Below, one piece after another: positions 14,857 to 23,004 of a stretch of 64,000 nucleotides of DNA. The translations under genes were made by a program, and so were the position numbers. The stretch is from Pseudomonas sp. RIT-562 (GTDB lineage Bacteria; Pseudomonadota; Gammaproteobacteria; Pseudomonadales; Pseudomonadaceae). Numbering within the stretch: position 1 is the first letter of the stretch; each line of letters opens with the position of its first letter. The DNA is taken from the NCBI RefSeq assembly GCF_026241895.1, contig NZ_JAPJIV010000022.1, forward strand, positions 59,200 to 123,199, read 5' to 3'. A model generated the notes under the pieces. That model made no database searches, was not told the DNA's origin, and saw nothing but the letters and a program-made list of their open reading frames with translations.

Positions 14857-15795
14857 GTGAAAATCCGTCTTTCCATCCTGACCCTGGTTTTTGCAGTTAC
14901 AGGGACATTCATCACGCCAACGGTCAACGCCGCCGAAACCACCTCGGCGCCTCGGGATGCTACCCAACTGAAGATTGCCTCCGGCAGCGCGTTGCTGATG
15001 GATATGCAGACCAACAAAGTCATCTACGCCAGCAATCCGGACGTGGTCGTGCCCATCGCCTCAGTCAGCAAACTGATGACTGGCCTGGTGGTGGTTGAAG
15101 CGCGCCAGAACATGGACGAATACATTTCCATCAATATCAGCGACACGCCGGAAATGAAGGGCGTGTTCTCCCGGGTCAAGCTCAACAGTGAAATGCCGCG
15201 CCGAGAGATGCTGCTGATTGCCCTGATGTCTTCGGAAAACCGCGCCGCCGCCAGTCTCGCTCATCACTACCCAGGTGGTTACGTCGCGTTCATCGCCGCC
15301 ATGAACGCCAAGGCCAGGGCGCTGGGCATGTCCAGCACGCACTTCGTCGAACCTACCGGCCTGTCCCCGCGCAACGTTTCAACCGCGCGCGACCTGAGCA
15401 AACTGCTGGTAGCCGCCCACAAGTACCCGCTGCTGACCACGCTGAGCACCACCAAGGAAAAAACCGTGTCGTTCCGCAAGCCCAACTACACCCTGGGCTT
15501 TCGCAACACTGACCATCTGGTAAACAAGCCAAACTGGGACATCCGCCTGACCAAGACCGGCTTCACCAACCAGGCCGGACACTGCCTGGTGCTGGTGACC
15601 ACCATGGGTAACCGTCAAGTGGCCTTGGTGATCCTCGATGCGTTCGGCAAGTACACCCACTTTGCCGATGCCAGCCGGATTCGCAGCTGGGTAGAGACCG
15701 GCAAGGGCGCGAATGTGCCGTCGGTGGCCCTGCAGTACAAATCGGACAAGAACCTGAAAAGCCGTCAAAGCGGCGTGGTCGAAGCCTCCAAATAA
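14857..15795 (+). CDS. pbpG: D-alanyl-D-alanine endopeptidase (PBP7-like)
   Basis: 312 residues, starting with GTG at 14857. A signal peptide ends near VNAAET, so it works in the periplasm. It belongs to peptidase family S11: active-site SVSK at 69-72, SEN at 126-128, and KTG at 232-234 are all present. PBP7 cuts D-Ala-mDAP cross-links in peptidoglycan and helps wall enlargement and turnover. No strong ribosome site precedes the GTG, so the start is chosen by the signal peptide. The gene is followed by a bidirectional terminator shared with the convergent small genes. Confidence 0.93.
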   Translation: MKIRLSILTLVFAVTGTFITPTVNAAETTSAPRDATQLKIASGSALLMDMQTNKVIYASNPDVVVPIASVSKLMTGLVVVEARQNMDEYISINISDTPEMKGVFSRVKLNSEMPRREMLLIALMSSENRAAASLAHHYPGGYVAFIAAMNAKARALGMSSTHFVEPTGLSPRNVSTARDLSKLLVAAHKYPLLTTLSTTKEKTVSFRKPNYTLGFRNTDHLVNKPNWDIRLTKTGFTNQAGHCLVLVTTMGNRQVALVILDAFGKYTHFADASRIRSWVETGKGANVPSVALQYKSDKNLKSRQSGVVEASK

Positions 15796-15807
15796 ATCTG
15801 GCCTGAC

Positions 15808-15837
15808 AAAAAGCCCCGATCAATCGGGGCTTTTTAT
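15808..15837. terminator. Bidirectional terminator
   Basis: AAAAAGCCCCGAT / ATCGGGGCTTTTT stem between the convergent pbpG and the small disordered-protein gene; T runs occur on both strands. Confidence 0.88.
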
Positions 15838-15847
15838 TGCCTAGGGT

Positions 15848-16048
15848 TCAATCATTTGGCAACGGCATCTGGTCATCATCGGGAATGCCATCGCCCGCGC
15901 TCGGGCCACGCTCGGTCGGGGTCACCAGGGGACGAGCCAGCGGATCGCGCTGCAGACTGTCTGGATCCAGGACTGGATCGATGTCGTTATCAGGCGTGGT
16001 CGGAACACTGTCCGGACGTTTGTCGTTGAAACTCGAATCGGTAGACAT
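15848..16048 (-). CDS. Small acidic disordered protein
   Basis: 66 residues from MSTDSSFNDK; the ATG at 16048 is preceded by GAGGTGCGT, the same ribosome-site context as the gene at 29201. The sequence is rich in Asp, Pro and Ser (TTPDNDIDPVLDPDS, GDGIPDDDQMP) with no hydrophobic core, so it is predicted to be intrinsically disordered. It is the last of three minus-strand genes, 17 bases after the next small gene. Function unknown. Confidence 0.75.
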   Translation of the reverse strand: MSTDSSFNDKRPDSVPTTPDNDIDPVLDPDSLQRDPLARPLVTPTERGPSAGDGIPDDDQMPLPND

Positions 16049-16065
16049 ACGCACCTCACGGGAAG

Positions 16066-16272
16066 TCAGGGTTTCAGGTCACCTAGCGGGTCATAAGGCT
16101 TGGCCGGCGCCTTCTCGTCCTTGTTTGGGTCTTTATCCAGCGGCGCGATGGCGGGCCCGACGGGATCCACCTGTGGATCAGCCGCGTCAGGCGAATCAGG
16201 ATCAAAACCCAGGTCGTCACCGGATGAATGCTCCGATGAGTGCGGGCCTGCGGGAGTATTTGAATGTGCCAT
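16066..16272 (-). CDS. Small acidic disordered protein
   Basis: 68 residues from MAHSNTPAGPH. The start is fixed by a strong AAGGAGG ribosome site 6 bases before the ATG at 16272; the longer frame to 16329 is not needed. Like its neighbour it is Asp/Pro-rich (GFDPDSPDAADPQVDP) and ends in KPYDPLGDLKP. Probably co-transcribed with the C39-like lipoprotein upstream. Function unknown. Confidence 0.78.
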   Translation of the reverse strand: MAHSNTPAGPHSSEHSSGDDLGFDPDSPDAADPQVDPVGPAIAPLDKDPNKDEKAPAKPYDPLGDLKP

Positions 16273-16362
16273 GGGCGCCTCCTTGGTCTGGCCCGGAAAA
16301 TCCGGGCCTTGTACTTCAGAGGGCAGCACCGCGTCACGGTGCCCGGCAGATGACGAACGGGC

Positions 16363-17037
16363 TTACTGGGCGGCGAGCGCCTTCTTCGCCCGGGCCGCCG
16401 CTTGCTCCTGACCAGCCTGGGCCAGATCGTTCGCTGCCTTCAACCAGCGTTGCTGATCGACATTGGCCGGGAGCTGGTCCGGCTTCTGGACCAGCACCGC
16501 CCAGCCGCCAGCGCCCTTGAACGCCGACTCGAACGAACTGAAGCTCATCAGCGTCCGGCGGTTCATCCCGGCGCGCAGCAGCACGGTCTGCTTCTGGGTG
16601 TTGTAACCGGACAGAATGGCATAGCGCGGTTCAGCCCAGAACGCCGAGCCTTCGGTGAAGCGCACCATCACTGGATAACCCGCTGCTACCTGGGCGAGCA
16701 ATGCTGGGAGGCTGTCGTCCAGAGGGTAGACCACCAGACCATATTCCCGAGCCAGATTGAGCATGTTCTGCTGCAACTGAGCTTCGGCACCCGGCAGGTG
16801 CAGCGGCTTTTCAAGTAACCCTGGAGTGATCGAGATGCCCTGCTGCGACAGCAGGCTGGCGAGCACCTGCGGGCCGCTTTGGTTGGTCTGCCCGCGGTAG
16901 AAGGTGCCACTGAGCTCTACCCGTTCCGGCAGCCGCTTGATGTCCGGCGAAACACTCCCGGCACAACCCGCCAAGCCTGCAAGGCTTCCCGCCAGCAGGG
17001 CTGCACCGATCATTTGAATAAATACCCGTAGCATCAT
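16363..17037 (-). CDS. C39-like peptidase-fold lipoprotein, catalytic residues lost
   Basis: 224 residues from MMLRVFIQ (ATG at 17037; a second ATG follows at once, and AAGAGAG lies just upstream). A lipobox LAGLAGC puts the lipid anchor at Cys25. The body resembles the C39 papain-like fold. The catalytic Cys position in the N-x-CGP motif is Ser54 (NQSGPQVLASLL), and the catalytic His before the V-x-x-GY motif is Arg138 (PRYAILSGYN). A short helical C-terminal region (AANDLAQAGQEQAAARA) resembles a TPR half-repeat. It is likely a non-enzymatic binding or scaffold lipoprotein. First gene of a three-gene minus-strand group. Confidence 0.7.
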   Translation of the reverse strand: MMLRVFIQMIGAALLAGSLAGLAGCAGSVSPDIKRLPERVELSGTFYRGQTNQSGPQVLASLLSQQGISITPGLLEKPLHLPGAEAQLQQNMLNLAREYGLVVYPLDDSLPALLAQVAAGYPVMVRFTEGSAFWAEPRYAILSGYNTQKQTVLLRAGMNRRTLMSFSSFESAFKGAGGWAVLVQKPDQLPANVDQQRWLKAANDLAQAGQEQAAARAKKALAAQ

Positions 17038-17257
17038 CACTCTCTTGTTCAAGTGCCGGCAATCGAGCGACCGGCTTGGTCGTCGATCATAGGGCGCGCA
17101 ACAGCCCCGGTATAGCCTCAAGTAGCAGTTGAGGCGCTTCGATAGAGCGAACTGGTTAGTGACAGGCGACCTTTGGTCAATAGCCTGCAACATGGCAACG
17201 GCTAGACTGTCATTTAGCAAGAGTGGTTGCCCGCAGCAGGGCAAAGAGGAGGCACTG

Positions 17258-17413
17258 ATGAGCCTGGCAATGATCATACTGATGCTGGTAACCGGATGGC
17301 TGGCCGTGGCCGCCGCCATGCTATGGGGCGTGCTGCGCATTGCTCGTCGCCATCATCACCCGGCGCAACCGGCACCGGTGGCGCAGGCCCGCAAAACCGT
17401 CTCCGCACACTGA
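17258..17413 (+). CDS. Small single-span membrane protein
   Basis: 51 residues, ATG at 17258 preceded by GAGGAGG. One hydrophobic helix covers residues ~3-26 (LAMIILMLVTGWLAVAAAML), followed by a basic, His-containing tail RRHHHP and a disordered end. The topology rule predicts the basic tail in the cytoplasm. The ribosome site and the downstream terminator support a real gene. Function unknown. Confidence 0.72.
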   Translation: MSLAMIILMLVTGWLAVAAAMLWGVLRIARRHHHPAQPAPVAQARKTVSAH

Positions 17414-17432
17414 CTTCTGCAGGACTCATAAA

Positions 17433-17472
17433 CAAAAACGGCCGCCTGATCTGCAGGCGGCCGTTTTTTGTT
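17433..17472. terminator. Bidirectional terminator
   Basis: AACGGCCGCCTG / CAGGCGGCCGTT stem flanked by AAAAA and TTTTTTG, between the small membrane protein and the convergent TerC-family gene. Confidence 0.88.
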
Positions 17473-17483
17473 TTCAACGCTGT

Positions 17484-18233
17484 TTACGCTTCAGCGGGTA
17501 CCCGCTTCTGCTTGGCCCGGCGCGACATCATGTTCAGGCACTCGATCGTTGCCGAGAACGCCATGGCTGCATACACGTAGCCTTTCGGCACATGGGCGCC
17601 GAAGCCTTCGGCGATCAGCGTCATGCCGATCATGATCAGGAAGCCCAGCGCCAGCATCACCACCGTCGGGTTGTCGTTGATGAACTTGGCCAGGGGATCA
17701 GCCGCCAGCAACATCACCAGCACCGACACCACCACCGCGATGATCATGATCGGCAAATGCTCGGTCATGCCGACAGCGGTAATGATGCTGTCGATGGAGA
17801 ACACCATGTCCAGCATCAGGATCTGCCCGATCGCCGCAGCGAAGCCCAATGTCACGGTGGAAGTCGCCGACTTCGGATCTTCTGGCGCCGGGTCCATGCT
17901 GTGATGGATCTCGGTGGTCGCCTTCCATAACAGGAACAGGCCGCCGGCGATCAGGATCATGTCTTTCCAGGAGAACGCGTGGCCGAGAATCTCGATCACC
18001 GGCGCCGTCAACTGGACGATGAACGCGATGGTGCTCAACAGTGCCAGGCGCAGGATCAACGCCATGCCGATACCGATGCGGCGCGCTTTCTGCCGATGCT
18101 GCTCGGGCAGTTTGTTGGTCAGAATCGAGATGAAGATCAGGTTATCGATGCCGAGCACGATCTCCATCACCACCAATGTAGCCAGGGCGACCCAGGCGGT
18201 AGGGCTTGCAGCAAGTTCTAAAAGATATTCCAT
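17484..18233 (-). CDS. TerC-family integral membrane protein
   Basis: 249 residues with about seven membrane helices. The TerC signature is clear: EIVLGIDNLIFISIL near the start and LMLDMVFSIDSIITAVG in the middle, each with the conserved acidic residue in the membrane. Relatives export manganese or act during metallation of exported proteins. A ribosome site AGGA precedes the ATG. It follows the small lipoprotein gene by 28 bases and is probably co-transcribed with it. Substrate is not shown by the sequence. Confidence 0.9.
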   Translation of the reverse strand: MEYLLELAASPTAWVALATLVVMEIVLGIDNLIFISILTNKLPEQHRQKARRIGIGMALILRLALLSTIAFIVQLTAPVIEILGHAFSWKDMILIAGGLFLLWKATTEIHHSMDPAPEDPKSATSTVTLGFAAAIGQILMLDMVFSIDSIITAVGMTEHLPIMIIAVVVSVLVMLLAADPLAKFINDNPTVVMLALGFLIMIGMTLIAEGFGAHVPKGYVYAAMAFSATIECLNMMSRRAKQKRVPAEA

Positions 18234-18261
18234 GGGTCAGTCCTGACGGGTGTGAGACGGT

Positions 18262-18504
18262 TTAAATTTCCTGGGACGAAGATTCGCGCTCTTCGCTATC
18301 TTCGGCCGACGATTCTTTTTTGCTGATCAAGCCGCCGGTGGCATCACTGATCGCCTGTTCGGCGGCCTTGTGCGTATCGTCGATGGCCTGCTTGGCGGTC
18401 TCGGCAGCCTTGCCCATCAACTGCTGGGCGCTTTTTTCGGCCTGGTCGCAACCGGCCAGGAGCAGAAGGGACGCGACTAGCAGCGCCGTGGTTTTAAGCT
18501 TCAT
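18262..18504 (-). CDS. Small helical lipoprotein
   Basis: 80 residues. GAGGAAA precedes the ATG. The signal peptide ends in the lipobox LLLLAGC, giving a lipid anchor at Cys19. The mature part is an Ala/Lys/Glu-rich amphipathic helix (AAETAKQAIDDTHKAAEQAI) and a Ser/Glu tail. Similar short helical lipoproteins coat the envelope. It is directly upstream of the TerC-family gene. Function unknown. Confidence 0.82.
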   Translation of the reverse strand: MKLKTTALLVASLLLLAGCDQAEKSAQQLMGKAAETAKQAIDDTHKAAEQAISDATGGLISKKESSAEDSEERESSSQEI

Positions 18505-18609
18505 GGTGTTTCCTCGTTAGAACAAACGCAGCCGTTGCAGTGGCCCGTTGATAGCGTCGCATTCTAGGGAAGGAGACACTTCAGGAAAATTCGTATTTTT
18601 GCCTGGTAT

Positions 18610-18628
18610 ACTTCGGTTTTTACGAAGT
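18610..18628. promoter_or_regulatory. Inverted repeat upstream of nhaR
   Basis: ACTTCG - 7 bases - CGAAGT, 18 bases before the nhaR ATG. The size and place suit a LysR-type autoregulatory site; the overlapping TATACT could be a -10. Confidence 0.45.
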
Positions 18629-18646
18629 TATGCAGGAAAATCAAGC

Positions 18647-19546
18647 ATGCTTAATTACCGTCAACTGCATTATTTCTGGGTGGTCGCTAAAACCGGGAGC
18701 ATCGTGCGCGCCTGCGAACAGCTGAACCTGACGCCTCAAACCATCAGCGGACAGATTTCGCTGCTGGAGCAAACCTACGGCATCGAGTTGTTCCAGCGAG
18801 TGGGCCGGCAGCTGGAACTCACCGAAGCCGGGCGCCAGACCCTGCCCTTCGTCGAGCAGATGTTTCAGCTTGGCGGCGAACTCGAGTTGATGCTGCGCGC
18901 TCAGCCCAATGAGCAACAGATCCTGTTTCGGGTGGGGGTTGCAGACGTGGTGCCCAAATCCATCGTCTACCGCCTGATCGCACCGACCATGGAGTTGAGC
19001 GAGCCGATGCGTATCACCTGCCGCGAAGACAAACTCGAACGCCTGCTCGCCGACCTGGCGATCCAGCGCCTGGACCTGGTGATCTCCGACAGTCCCATGC
19101 CCTCGCACCTCGACATCAAGGGCTACAGCCAGAAACTCGGTGAATGCGGCATCAGCTTCTTCGCCACTGCGCAATTGGCGACGTTATACGGTCAGGATTT
19201 TCCCCGCAGCCTGCATGGCGCCCCACTGTTAATTCCCGGGCCGGAAACCGTGGTGCGCAGTCGCCTGCAGCGCTGGTTCGCCGAGCAGCAGATCCAACCA
19301 AGAATTGTCGGTGAGTTCGATGACAGCGCCCTGATGCAGGCCTTCGGCCAATCCGGGAGCGGGATTTTCATCGGCCCCAGCGTGATTGCCGATGAAGTGA
19401 AGCGCCAATATGGCGTGGAGCTGATTGGTCAGACGGACGCCGTCACCGAGTCGTTCTACGCCATCTCGGTGGAGCGCAAGGTCAAGCACCCCGGTATCGT
19501 TGCGATTACCGAAGGTGCTCGACGCGAGCTGTTTACCGGGGTTTAA
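18647..19546 (+). CDS. nhaR: LysR-family regulator NhaR
   Basis: 299 residues from MLNYRQLHYFW (ATG at 18647). The N-terminal helix-turn-helix reads GSIVRACEQLNLTPQTISGQI and the rest is the LysR effector domain. The NhaR-type N-terminus, with LNYxHLxYFWxVAxxG spacing, and length match the regulator of the sodium/proton antiporter in enteric bacteria. No nhaA is adjacent here; instead an MFS gene ends 4 bases away convergently, so the target is elsewhere or different. An inverted repeat lies just upstream. Confidence 0.85.
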   Translation: MLNYRQLHYFWVVAKTGSIVRACEQLNLTPQTISGQISLLEQTYGIELFQRVGRQLELTEAGRQTLPFVEQMFQLGGELELMLRAQPNEQQILFRVGVADVVPKSIVYRLIAPTMELSEPMRITCREDKLERLLADLAIQRLDLVISDSPMPSHLDIKGYSQKLGECGISFFATAQLATLYGQDFPRSLHGAPLLIPGPETVVRSRLQRWFAEQQIQPRIVGEFDDSALMQAFGQSGSGIFIGPSVIADEVKRQYGVELIGQTDAVTESFYAISVERKVKHPGIVAITEGARRELFTGV

Positions 19547-19550
19547 AACC

Positions 19551-20705
19551 TCAGGCGCAGACTTCCCGGGGTTTGAAGGTCATCAGCGCGATGGCCAGCA
19601 GGATCGACGCAAGGATAAACGCCGCCCCGGCGAACCCCAGGCCTTGCAGGCCGACGCTGTCGATCACACGTCCGCCGACCATGGCGCCCAGGCCGATGCC
19701 GAGGTTGGCCCCGGCGATGTTCAGCGACGCGGCAAACGCCGGCGCTTCGGGTGCGGCCTTCATCAGGCGCACATGGCTGACCAGGAACAATGCAGCCTGG
19801 GTGACGCCCCAGATGCCCATTGCCGCCGCCAGGCCCAGGGTGGAATGAATGTTCGGCACCAGCGTCACCATGCCGGCAATCATGAATGCACAGAACATCA
19901 CCGAAGCAATCAGCGGATGGCGATCCACGGCACGGCCACCCAGGGAGTTACCGATCAGGCCGACTGCGCCGAAGCCCATCAGGCACCAGCCGACCAGGGT
20001 GCCGTTGAAGCCGGCAAGGCGCTCGAGGATGTCCGCTAAGTAGGTGTAGGCGGTAAACATGCCGCTGAACACGAGGATCGACAGCAGCACATGCCCGATC
20101 ATCAACGGGCTGCGCAGGATCTTGAACTGCGACCGGAAACTCACCTGGTGCTGGTGCAGGCTGGTTTTCGGCAGGTAGATGAACAGCAGCAACGCCTTGG
20201 CAAACGCGATGACCGCCAGAATGCCAAAGGCACTGCGCCAGCCGAACCCATCGGAAATCAACGTCCCGACCGGGATGCCGAACACTGTGGCGCAGACGAT
20301 GCCAAAGCCGATCTTGGCGATGGCCCGCCCGGCGAAGTCAGGGCCAACGATGTCCACCGCCGTTTCACTGGCCAGTGCCCAGAACACCGGTAGCCCCAAC
20401 GCCGGAATCAGGCGCGCAGCAGCCATGACCCAGATGTTCGGCGCAAACGCGGCGAGGGTGTTGGCCAGGCCGAACATGATCAGCACCGAGATAAACAGTT
20501 TGCGCCGTTCAAACCGGGCGAAGTACGCCGTGAGGAACGGGCCGAACGCCGCGACTGTGAAGGCGAACAGGGTCACCAGCAGACCCGCTTGCGGAATGGT
20601 AACGGCCAGGTCTCGAGCGATCGCCGGCAGCAGGCCGACGATGATGAACTCCGTGGTCAGCACGGTGAAACCGGCGGCCGACAACAGAAGGATGGGCAAC
20701 AGCAT
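19551..20705 (-). CDS. MFS efflux transporter, DHA1 type
   Basis: 384 residues from MLLPILLLSAAGF (ATG at 20705 with GGAG upstream; the longer frame is rejected). Twelve membrane helices. The start resembles the AraJ/YdhP/SotB group: TTEFIIVGLLPAIARDL in helix 1 and ARFERRKLF in the loop between helices 2 and 3. These export sugars, arabinose-like compounds or drugs. It ends 4 bases from the nhaR stop, convergent. Substrate unknown. Confidence 0.85.
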   Translation of the reverse strand: MLLPILLLSAAGFTVLTTEFIIVGLLPAIARDLAVTIPQAGLLVTLFAFTVAAFGPFLTAYFARFERRKLFISVLIMFGLANTLAAFAPNIWVMAAARLIPALGLPVFWALASETAVDIVGPDFAGRAIAKIGFGIVCATVFGIPVGTLISDGFGWRSAFGILAVIAFAKALLLFIYLPKTSLHQHQVSFRSQFKILRSPLMIGHVLLSILVFSGMFTAYTYLADILERLAGFNGTLVGWCLMGFGAVGLIGNSLGGRAVDRHPLIASVMFCAFMIAGMVTLVPNIHSTLGLAAAMGIWGVTQAALFLVSHVRLMKAAPEAPAFAASLNIAGANLGIGLGAMVGGRVIDSVGLQGLGFAGAAFILASILLAIALMTFKPREVCA

Positions 20706-20964
20706 GCAGAACTCCAGGAAAACGACGACACCAGTGCTGGCCCGGAGGCCCACTGGCAGAACTTGAAAATGAGGATGGGCAATCCTAACAGAAGTGTCCG
20801 GACACCGGGTTGCACGAACCTGCAAATCCGGTTGAACATCCTGGCGGCAGATCGTCACAGGTCTGAAGGATCCAGCCTACGCTGTGATAAAGTCCGCGCC
20901 CCGCGATACGTACACCCTATTCATCGGCCAGCCCGCACCTAAAAAAATCAGAGATGCCCGCTTT

Positions 20965-22197
20965 ATGACCGCCTCATCCCCTTCCCTGCTGCACCGCCTG
21001 AAAAGCACCGGACTGGTCACGCAAATCATCATCGGCCTGATCGCCGGGATTGCCCTGGCGCTGCTCGCGCCGGACCTGGCCAAGTCCACCGCGTTCATCG
21101 GCAAAGTCTTCGTTTCGGCCCTGAAGGCAGTCGCGCCAATTCTGGTCTTCGTGCTGGTCATGGCGTCCATCGCCAACCACAAGCACGGCCAGGAAACCCA
21201 TATCCGCCCGATCCTGTTCCTGTATCTGCTGGGCACCTTCGCCGCAGCAGTGGTCGCAGTCGTCGCCAGCATGATGTTCCCGTCGAGCCTGGTGCTCTCC
21301 ACCCACGACGTGGCCGTGACGGCACCGGGAGGTATCAGCGAGGTGCTGCAAAGCCTACTGTTGAGTGTGGTGGACAACCCGGTCAGCGCGTTGATGAACG
21401 CCAACTTCATCGGCATCCTGGCCTGGGCGATCGGCATGGGCATCGCCATTCGTCACGCCGGCGACACCACGCGTGAAGTGCTGGGTGATCTCTCCAACGG
21501 CGTAACCCTGATTGTGCGCGTGGTAATCCGCTTCGCCCCGTTGGGGATCTTCGGCCTGGTCGCCTCGACCCTTGCCACCTCGGGTTTTGGCGCACTGGTC
21601 GGCTACCTGCACCTGCTGGCCGTGCTTCTGGGCTGCATGCTGTTCGTGGCGCTGGTGATGAACCCAGCCATCGTCTACTGGAAACTGCGGCGCAATCCTT
21701 ACCCGCTGGTGCTGATGTGCCTGCGTGAAAGCGGCATCACGGCCTTTTTCACCCGCAGCTCGGCGGCGAACATTCCGGTCAATCTGGAACTGAGCAAGCG
21801 CCTGGGCCTGCACGAAGATACCTACTCGGTCTCGATCCCACTGGGTGCGACGATCAACATGGCCGGCGCGGCGATCACGATTACCGTGCTGACCCTGGCG
21901 GCCGTACATACGCTGGGCATTGCCGTGGATATACCGACAGCCATTCTGCTCAGCGTGGTCGCGGCGATCTGCGCCTGCGGCGCTTCGGGGGTGGCGGGTG
22001 GTTCGCTGTTGCTGATCCCGCTGGCCTGCAGCCTGTTCGGCATCCCGAGCGAGATCGCGATGCAGGTAGTGGCGGTCGGTTTTATCATCGGGGTGATTCA
22101 GGATTCGGCGGAGACTGCGTTGAATTCGTCGACGGATGTTTTGTTTACGGCGGCGGCTTGCCTGGGTGAAGAAGAGAAGGCTCAGCGCCTGGCTTAA
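20965..22197 (+). CDS. sstT: Serine/threonine:sodium symporter
   Basis: 410 residues from MTASSPSLLHRL (ATG at 20965), the SstT length. The DAACS symporter signature is present: TAFFTRSSAANIPVNLELSK, then SIPLGATINMAGAAITI. SstT takes up L-serine and L-threonine with Na+. Eight or more membrane helices and two re-entrant loops are expected. The C-terminus ends LGEEEKAQRLA. It is followed by a REP pair and a strong terminator. Confidence 0.93.
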   Translation: MTASSPSLLHRLKSTGLVTQIIIGLIAGIALALLAPDLAKSTAFIGKVFVSALKAVAPILVFVLVMASIANHKHGQETHIRPILFLYLLGTFAAAVVAVVASMMFPSSLVLSTHDVAVTAPGGISEVLQSLLLSVVDNPVSALMNANFIGILAWAIGMGIAIRHAGDTTREVLGDLSNGVTLIVRVVIRFAPLGIFGLVASTLATSGFGALVGYLHLLAVLLGCMLFVALVMNPAIVYWKLRRNPYPLVLMCLRESGITAFFTRSSAANIPVNLELSKRLGLHEDTYSVSIPLGATINMAGAAITITVLTLAAVHTLGIAVDIPTAILLSVVAAICACGASGVAGGSLLLIPLACSLFGIPSEIAMQVVAVGFIIGVIQDSAETALNSSTDVLFTAAACLGEEEKAQRLA

Positions 22198-22203
22198 AGA
22201 TTA

Positions 22204-22279
22204 AAAGATCGCAGCCTTCGGCAGCTCCTACAGGCTGAACAAAAATCCCATGTAGGAGCTGCCGCAGGCTGCGATCTTT
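22204..22279. repeat. REP doublet (REPIN)
   Basis: AAGATCGCAGCCTTCGGCAG at the left and its near-perfect complement CTGCCGCAGGCTGCGATCTT at the right, joined by GCTCCTAC / GTAGGAGC and a short AT-rich spacer. A single unit of the same family lies at 9099. Confidence 0.85.
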
Positions 22280-22291
22280 GCCTTTAAAAAC

Positions 22292-22330
22292 AAAAAGCCC
22301 GCCAAGGCGCGAACCTTGGCGGGCTTTTTT
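22292..22330. terminator. Bidirectional terminator
   Basis: AAAAAGCCCGCCAAGG / CCTTGGCGGGCTTTTTT stem between the convergent sstT and DUF1993 genes. Confidence 0.9.
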
Positions 22331-22343
22331 GTGCCTGGGCGGC

Positions 22344-22853
22344 TTAGAACGCGCCCATGTAATCGCGCTTGCCCACTTCCACACCGTTATGACGCAGCAA
22401 GGCGTAAGCGGTAGTCACGTGGAAGAAGAATTGCGGCAAGCCGTAAGTCAGCAGGTATGCCTGGCCGCTGAAGCGCTTCTCTTTAGGTGTGCCCGGACGA
22501 GTCACGATCTCGATACCTTCCTGGCCATTGATCTGCTCAGGCTTGATCTCGCCGATGTAGCCCAGGACCTTGGTCAGCAGCGCTTGCAGCTCGGCAAAAG
22601 TGGTTTCGCTGTCTTCGTACTTCGGCACTTCAACCTCGGCCAGGCGCGAAGAAACGCCTTTGGCGAAATCAACGGCGATCTGCACCTGGCGCACCAGCGG
22701 GAACATGTCCGGGAACAGGCGAGCTTGCAGCAATGCGTTTGGATCGATGTTCTTGGCGGTAGCGTGGGCTTCGGCCTTGTGCAAAACGTCGCTCAGGGCG
22801 GTGAGCATTTGCTTGAAAACCGGGATGGAAGCGTCGTACAGGGAAATGGTCAT
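22344..22853 (-). CDS. DUF1993 family protein
   Basis: 169 residues from MTISLYDASIPVFKQML. The whole length matches the DUF1993 layout: an N-terminal helix, the LFPDMFPLVRQVQIA segment, and the C-terminal PQFFFHVTTAYALLRHNGVEVGK. The fold is a four-helix bundle related to DinB. No metal-binding His triad can be assigned with confidence. Cytoplasmic, function unknown. It is divergent from the histidine kinase gene. Confidence 0.88.
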   Translation of the reverse strand: MTISLYDASIPVFKQMLTALSDVLHKAEAHATAKNIDPNALLQARLFPDMFPLVRQVQIAVDFAKGVSSRLAEVEVPKYEDSETTFAELQALLTKVLGYIGEIKPEQINGQEGIEIVTRPGTPKEKRFSGQAYLLTYGLPQFFFHVTTAYALLRHNGVEVGKRDYMGAF

Positions 22854-23004
22854 GGCAGTCTCGTGTGATGACAGGAGGGAAACGTGGGGGCGATTATAGC
22901 CTTGGAACGGATCGGCACGCTGATGTGCCTGCGCGAGTGTCCATTGGCCACGTTGTCCAATAAGGGATAATCTCAGGACACATTCCCGCGCAGTCCTCAG
23001 GCTC

